A DNA stretch of 64,000 nucleotides, taken from the NCBI RefSeq assembly GCF_029626175.1, contig NZ_JARUBM010000002.1, positions 5,845,001-5,909,000 on the forward strand, written 5' to 3'. Shown here piece after piece: positions 59,888 through 64,000 of this stretch. Both the position numbers and the translations under genes were made by a program. Position 1 is the first letter of the stretch; the number at the start of each line of letters is the position of its first letter. The notes beneath the pieces are model-generated. The model ran no database searches. It saw only the letters and a program-made list of their open reading frames with translations, and was not told where the DNA came from. Origin of the DNA: Micromonospora sp. WMMD1082 (lineage in GTDB: Bacteria > Actinomycetota > Actinomycetes > Mycobacteriales > Micromonosporaceae).

Positions 59888-60247
59888 CTTTCTGATCCTC
59901 CGGTAGCTCTGGTCTGGACACCAGGAACTCCCACGGCACGGGCCGGCACCGCTCCTCCGTGCTTTCGGGCCGTCTTCGAATCGTAGCCGTCAGTAGCCAT
60001 CGCGGCGGACCTTGCCAGGCGACAGATCTGTCTAACCTGCGATAAAGGGCGGGCCGGTGGGAATCCCGTCCGGCCGCAGGGGATTGACAACGGTCGCCGG
60101 GCAGGCGAATGATCACGAAAAATATCTCACCCACTCTTCTCGTCGCGAACAGGCTCAATCCGTACGGCGCCCGATCACGACCGCGTCCCCGGTCCGGCGT
60201 GCCGTTCGGCGACCACCACCGCCGCATCGATGGACAGGGAGTACCCC
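59888..60247. other. Divergent intergenic region before cstA
   Basis: A 360-bp region without a gene. It contains an AT-rich patch (GCGAATGATCACGAAAAATA at 60105-60124) that likely carries a promoter element for cstA or for the divergent AAA ATPase gene. No clear operator is seen. Confidence 0.4.
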
Positions 60248-62479
60248 ATGGTTGTGCAGGAGCAGCAACCTCCGGTGAGCGTCCCGGACGACCGCCCGCC
60301 GAGGTGGACGCCGCCACGGATCGCCGTCTGGGCCGGCATCGCGCTGCTCGGCGGCGTCGCCTGGTCGATCCTGGCACTGGGGCGTGGCGAGACGGTCAAC
60401 GCCATCTGGTTCGTCTTCGCGGCCCTGTGCTCGTACGCGATCGCGTACCGGTTCTACGCCCGGTTCATCGTCACCCGGGTGCTCCGGGCCGACGACACCC
60501 GGGCCACCCCGGCCGAGCGGCTGGAGAACGGGCTCGACTTCCACCGCACCGACCGGCGGGTCACCTACGGTCACCACTTCGCCGCGATCGCCGGGGCGGG
60601 GCCGCTGGTCGGCCCGGTACTGGCCGCGCAGATGGGCTACCTCCCGGGGACCATCTGGATCATCGTCGGTGTGGTCGTCGCCGGCGCCGTGCAGGACCTG
60701 ATGATCCTGTTCTTCTCGTTGCGGCGCAACGGGCGTTCCCTGGGGCAGATGGCCCGGCAGGACATCGGCCCGGTGGGCGGGGTCGCGGCGCTCGTCGCGG
60801 TGCTGGCAATCATGATCATGATTCTGGCGGTGCTCGCGCTGGTCGTGGTCAACGCGCTGGCCGAGTCGCCGTGGGGCGTGTTCTCCATCGCCATGACCAT
60901 CCCCATCGCGTTCTTCATGGGCGTCTACCTGCGCTACCTGCGCCCCGGCCGGATCGTCGAGGTGAGCCTCCTCGGGTGCGGCCTGCTCATCCTGGCCATC
61001 GTGTCCGGTGGCTGGATCGCCGCCTCGTCCCTGGCCCCGATCTTCACCCTCGACAAGGTGACGCTGGTCTGGTGCCTGATCGGCTACGGGTTCGCCGCAT
61101 CCGTGCTGCCCGTCTGGATGCTGCTGGCGCCGCGCGACTACCTGTCGACCTTCATGAAGGTCGGGACCATCGGCCTGCTGGCCATCGGCATCCTGGTGGC
61201 GGCGCCGAACACGACCATGCCGGCATTCACCGACTTCGCGTTCAACGGAGAGGGCCCCGTCTTCGCCGGCGCACTGTTCCCGTTCGTCTTCATCATCATC
61301 GCCTGCGGTGCGCTCTCCGGCTTCCACGCGCTGATCGCCTCCGGCACCACGCCGAAGATGATCGAGAAGGAGCGTCAGGTCCGCCTCGTGGGCTACGGCG
61401 GCATGCTGACCGAGTCGTTCGTCGCCATCATGGCCCTGGTCGCGGCGTGCACGATCGACCAGGGGCTGTACTTCGCGATGAACTCGTCCGCCGGCGCCAC
61501 CGGCGGCACCGCGGCCGGCGCCGCGGAGTTCGTGAACAACCTCGGTCTGGCCGGCGTCTCGATCACCGCCGAGGACCTGACCGCCGCGGCGGCCGCCGTG
61601 GAGGAGGAGTCGCTCGTCTCGCGTACCGGCGGGGCACCCACCCTCGCCATCGGCATCTCCGAGATCCTCAGCACGATCTTCGGCGGGGCCGGTGCCAAGG
61701 CGTTCTGGTACCACTTCGCCATCATGTTCGAGGCCCTGTTCATCCTCACCACGGTCGACGCCGGCACCCGCGTCGGGCGGTTCATGTTGCAGGACACCAT
61801 CGGCAACGTGATTCCGCGGTTCAAGGACACGTCCTGGAAGGTCGGCTCGATCGTCGCCAGCGCCATCATCGTCGCGGCGTGGGGATCGATCCTGCTCATG
61901 GGCGTCACCGACCCGCTGGGCGGCATCAACACGCTGTTCCCGCTCTTCGGCATCTCCAACCAGCTCCTGGCCGCGGTCGCGCTGGCCGTGTGCGTCACCA
62001 TCCTGTGCAAGACCGGACGCGTCCGGTACGCGTGGGTGCCCGGCATCCCGCTGGTGTGGGATGCCGTCGTCACGCTTACCGCGAGCTGGCAGAAGATCTT
62101 CAGCGACGATCCGAGGATCGGCTACTGGGCGCAACACATCCAGTACAAGGACGCGATCGCGGCGGGTCAGACCCAGCTCGGGCCGGCCGCGAACCTCGAC
62201 CAGATGGAGGCGGTGGTGCGCAACACCTTCGTCCAGGGGGCGCTGTCGATCCTCTTCGCCGTGCTCATCCTCGTCATCCTGGCCGACGCCATCCGGGTCT
62301 GTGTGTCCCATCTGCGCAGTGGGCGGACCAGCGACACGGAACATCCGCACGAACCGTCCAAGGTCTTCGCGCCGGCCGGACTGTTCGCCACGGCCGAGGA
62401 GAAGCGGATCCAGCAGCTGTGGGCGCAGCACCGCCCCGAGTCGCCGGAGGAGCCAGCGGTCCTGGCTGGTCGCGAGTGA
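60248..62479 (+). CDS. cstA: Carbon starvation protein A, peptide/pyruvate transporter
   Basis: A 743-residue membrane protein with about 16 transmembrane helices. Family hallmarks are GLDFHRTDRRVTYGHHFAAI, then AGAGPLVGPVLAAQMGYLPG and FHALIASGTTPKM. CstA-type carriers import peptides or pyruvate and are induced on carbon limitation. ATG 60248 is chosen because AGGGAG lies at the correct distance; an in-frame ATG at 60230 is embedded in that signal. Its stop overlaps the GTG of the small YbdD-type gene (GTGA), its usual partner. Confidence 0.9.
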   Translation: MVVQEQQPPVSVPDDRPPRWTPPRIAVWAGIALLGGVAWSILALGRGETVNAIWFVFAALCSYAIAYRFYARFIVTRVLRADDTRATPAERLENGLDFHRTDRRVTYGHHFAAIAGAGPLVGPVLAAQMGYLPGTIWIIVGVVVAGAVQDLMILFFSLRRNGRSLGQMARQDIGPVGGVAALVAVLAIMIMILAVLALVVVNALAESPWGVFSIAMTIPIAFFMGVYLRYLRPGRIVEVSLLGCGLLILAIVSGGWIAASSLAPIFTLDKVTLVWCLIGYGFAASVLPVWMLLAPRDYLSTFMKVGTIGLLAIGILVAAPNTTMPAFTDFAFNGEGPVFAGALFPFVFIIIACGALSGFHALIASGTTPKMIEKERQVRLVGYGGMLTESFVAIMALVAACTIDQGLYFAMNSSAGATGGTAAGAAEFVNNLGLAGVSITAEDLTAAAAAVEEESLVSRTGGAPTLAIGISEILSTIFGGAGAKAFWYHFAIMFEALFILTTVDAGTRVGRFMLQDTIGNVIPRFKDTSWKVGSIVASAIIVAAWGSILLMGVTDPLGGINTLFPLFGISNQLLAAVALAVCVTILCKTGRVRYAWVPGIPLVWDAVVTLTASWQKIFSDDPRIGYWAQHIQYKDAIAAGQTQLGPAANLDQMEAVVRNTFVQGALSILFAVLILVILADAIRVCVSHLRSGRTSDTEHPHEPSKVFAPAGLFATAEEKRIQQLWAQHRPESPEEPAVLAGRE

Positions 62480-62706
62480 GCTGGCCGCGGGCCCGGGGCC
62501 GGGCCAGGTCCGCCTGGTCGGCCCTGGCCCGCACCGGCCGGTTCGCCCTGTGGTACGTCAGGGAGGTCGTCGGCGAGAACGACTACGAGCGCTATGTCAG
62601 TCATCTGCGGCGCCATCACCCGCAGACCCGACCCGTCCCCCGGGCGGTGTTCGAACGCGACAAGACACAGCGGCTCGAAAGCCGTCCGAACAGCCGCTGC
62701 TGCTGA
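62476..62706 (+). CDS. YbdD/YjiX-family small protein, CstA partner
   Basis: A 76-residue cytoplasmic protein of the YbdD/YjiX (DUF466) family. The diagnostic part is GENDYERYVSHLRRHHPQTR, followed by PVPRAVFERD, and it ends in CC. YbdD- and YjiX-type proteins are needed for activity of their CstA-type transporter in E. coli. It begins at GTG 62476 inside the cstA stop, a four-base overlap. Confidence 0.85.
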   Translation: MSWPRARGRARSAWSALARTGRFALWYVREVVGENDYERYVSHLRRHHPQTRPVPRAVFERDKTQRLESRPNSRCC

Positions 62707-62789
62707 CCGGCCCCACCTGGGCAGAAGTAGCCGACCGGCGGGCACGTCGAGAGCCCTCTTGATCGACTTCGTCCCATAGCATGACGCGC

Positions 62790-64000
62790 ATGACGCACCC
62801 GGTCCCCGGTGCGGCCCGGCCCGCCGCGTGGTGGCTGCGGGTTGTGTTCGCGGTGATCGGCGTGTTCGCTTCGGTGCTCGGCTACATCGGCCTGGAACGC
62901 CTGTCGGAGGTGCGGCCGGATGCCATCGCGGACCGCTACGACATCCTCTACTACGACCTGCAACTCTTCTTCCTCAGCGCCGAGCTCTTCGAGGAACCGG
63001 GCCCCTACCCGTGGCAGCTGCAGGTCGCCCGGTTCGTCGCACCGCTGTTCACCCTGCTCGCCGTGGCCGAGGCCGGCCGGCTGCTGCTGGCCGCCGAGAT
63101 CCGCCGGCTGCGCGCCCGCCGCGCCAGCGGCCACGCGGTCGTCTGCGGCGACTCGCAGTTCGCCCACATGCTCGCCGACCGCCTCTACGCCGACGGTGAA
63201 CGCGTGGTCGTGGTGCGCTCCGAGCCGTTCGGGCCGCTGGAGTACCGCCGGCGCCGCTATCTCGGCGTCGTCGGCGACGCCACCAGTGTGGAGGTGCTGC
63301 GCGGCGCCGGCCTGTCGCGGGCGCACACCGTCTACGCCTGCACCGACGACGCCGACCGTAACCACGCGATCGCCAACACCGCCAACCGGCTGATCCAGGA
63401 CCGGCGGCACCCACCCCGGGTGTACGTGCAGGTCCACGATCCCGAGATGTGCCTGTCGTTGCAGGCCCGGCGGCTCGGCGCCGCCGGCTCCAGCCGCCTG
63501 CGGCTGGACTACTTCCACGTCGACGACATCGCCGCCCGCGCACTGCACCGGCACCACCCGCTGCCGTCCGCCCTCAGCCGGCCGACGAAGGTCCTCATCG
63601 CCGGCGAGGGCAGTTTCCGCCGCGCCCTGCTGGTGGAGAGCGCCCGGCACTGGCGCGCACACCGGACCGAGGGCGGCCGGAGCGCCCGGCCGCTACAGGT
63701 GGACCTCGTGGCGCCGGACGCCCGCCGCGAACTCACCCTTGCCGTCTCCCGCTACCCGTTCCTGGCCGACGTCTGCCGGTTGTCCGCGTACGACCGGGAC
63801 ATCGACGGGCTGCTCGGGCTGGACCAGTTCGTCGCCGAGGGCTACGACCGCATCTACATCTGCGCACCGGACGAGATCAGCGGCCTGCAGTTCGCGCTGG
63901 ACACGTCCGCGCTCTGGCGGGGGGCGCAGGGCGCGGTCTTCGTACCGGTCTACCGGCAGGCCGCGCTCGCCGCCGCCTTCCACGGCGACGCCCGCCACGA
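62790..64000 (+). CDS. Membrane protein with NAD-binding (RCK/TrkA-N-like) domain, partial
   Basis: The gene runs off the end of the window; 403 codons are visible. Two transmembrane helices (about residues 12-32 and 78-100) flank an extracytoplasmic loop. The cytoplasmic part holds a Rossmann domain of the TrkA-N/RCK type: GHAVVCGDSQFAHMLADRLY, VVVVRSEPFG, VGDATSVEVLRGAGLSRAHT and VYACTDDADRNHAIANTANR. Such proteins regulate or form potassium channels, and those with this layout often carry a RyR domain beyond, which is not visible here. ATG 62790 or 62781 (nine bases earlier, MTRMTHPVPG) may be used; neither has a clear ribosome site. Confidence 0.75.
   Translation, partial: MTHPVPGAARPAAWWLRVVFAVIGVFASVLGYIGLERLSEVRPDAIADRYDILYYDLQLFFLSAELFEEPGPYPWQLQVARFVAPLFTLLAVAEAGRLLLAAEIRRLRARRASGHAVVCGDSQFAHMLADRLYADGERVVVVRSEPFGPLEYRRRRYLGVVGDATSVEVLRGAGLSRAHTVYACTDDADRNHAIANTANRLIQDRRHPPRVYVQVHDPEMCLSLQARRLGAAGSSRLRLDYFHVDDIAARALHRHHPLPSALSRPTKVLIAGEGSFRRALLVESARHWRAHRTEGGRSARPLQVDLVAPDARRELTLAVSRYPFLADVCRLSAYDRDIDGLLGLDQFVAEGYDRIYICAPDEISGLQFALDTSALWRGAQGAVFVPVYRQAALAAAFHGDARH

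Noticed and set aside
60155..62431. 758-codon open frame antisense to cstA
   Set aside because: It mirrors an obvious membrane transporter gene and has no membrane segments or motifs.

Overview
The window is high-GC actinobacterial chromosome, most like Micromonospora or a close relative. The reasons are roughly 70% G+C with strong third-position GC bias, frequent GTG starts, many ATGA/GTGA stop-start overlaps, a DUF397 gene beside a Scr1-type (DUF5753) regulator, F420-type and FxsB-type genes, and hairpin terminators without T-tracts. The genus is an inference. No rRNA, tRNA, CRISPR array or intact insertion sequence was seen.

Region 1 (1-17.3 kb), mostly housekeeping and envelope. The end of a urea ABC transporter (urtC fragment, urtD, urtE) is followed by a three-gene set on the minus strand: exported protein, DUF6529 membrane protein and Rieske lipoprotein. 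Next come two STAS-domain genes with a GlsB-type membrane protein, and a response regulator / histidine kinase / GerMN lipoprotein operon that looks like a paralogue of MtrAB-LpqB. A second glsB-type gene shares a 19-bp box with the promoter region of that operon. After these lie htpG, an HD-domain hydrolase, a diacylglycerol-kinase-like gene, an MFS exporter with its presumed regulator (two matching palindromes), and a large secreted M14 carboxypeptidase.

Region 2 (17.5-38.3 kb), metabolic and accessory genes. It holds a C45-type hydrolase, a deazaflavin-dependent reductase and an epoxide-hydrolase-like enzyme. A divergent catabolic locus follows: amidohydrolase plus IclR regulator on one side, and CaiB-type CoA transferase, citryl-CoA-lyase-like protein, LigB, LigA and a quinone-oxidoreductase-like protein on the other. 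A collapsed pdxY pseudogene lies beside it. Then come AraC and VOC proteins, a secreted sugar-dehydrogenase/isomerase pair, small stress-type enzymes, a DUF397/Scr1 pair, two Micromonospora-type small genes, a PEP-mutase-family protein and a secreted GH30 enzyme with a carbohydrate-binding module apparently inserted in its barrel.

Region 3 (38.4-48.9 kb), an island-like stretch with lower GC in places. A NACHT NTPase (candidate antiphage STAND protein) has a possible small co-transcribed ORF. Next is a decayed duplicate of the two small genes from 34.6-35.4 kb, then a Uma2 nuclease. A tight four-gene operon follows (Fe/2OG oxygenase, TPR-membrane protein, PP2C-like phosphatase, NUDIX). Two copies of a 72-bp hairpin repeat bracket the stretch that holds this operon. 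A Tat-exported flavin amine oxidase closes the region.

Region 4 (48.9-59.9 kb) is the most interesting: an FxSxx-COOH (cyclophane RiPP) type system. It has a 60-residue precursor with an atypical W-x-S ending, a giant P-loop/TIR-like/NB-ARC/TPR protein, an FxsB radical SAM/SPASM enzyme, a HExxH putative peptide beta-hydroxylase and a TIR/deoxyribosyltransferase-like protein. An unknown 335-residue protein and an AAA ATPase follow. The window ends with cstA, its small YbdD-type partner, and the start of an ion-channel-like protein with an NAD-binding domain.
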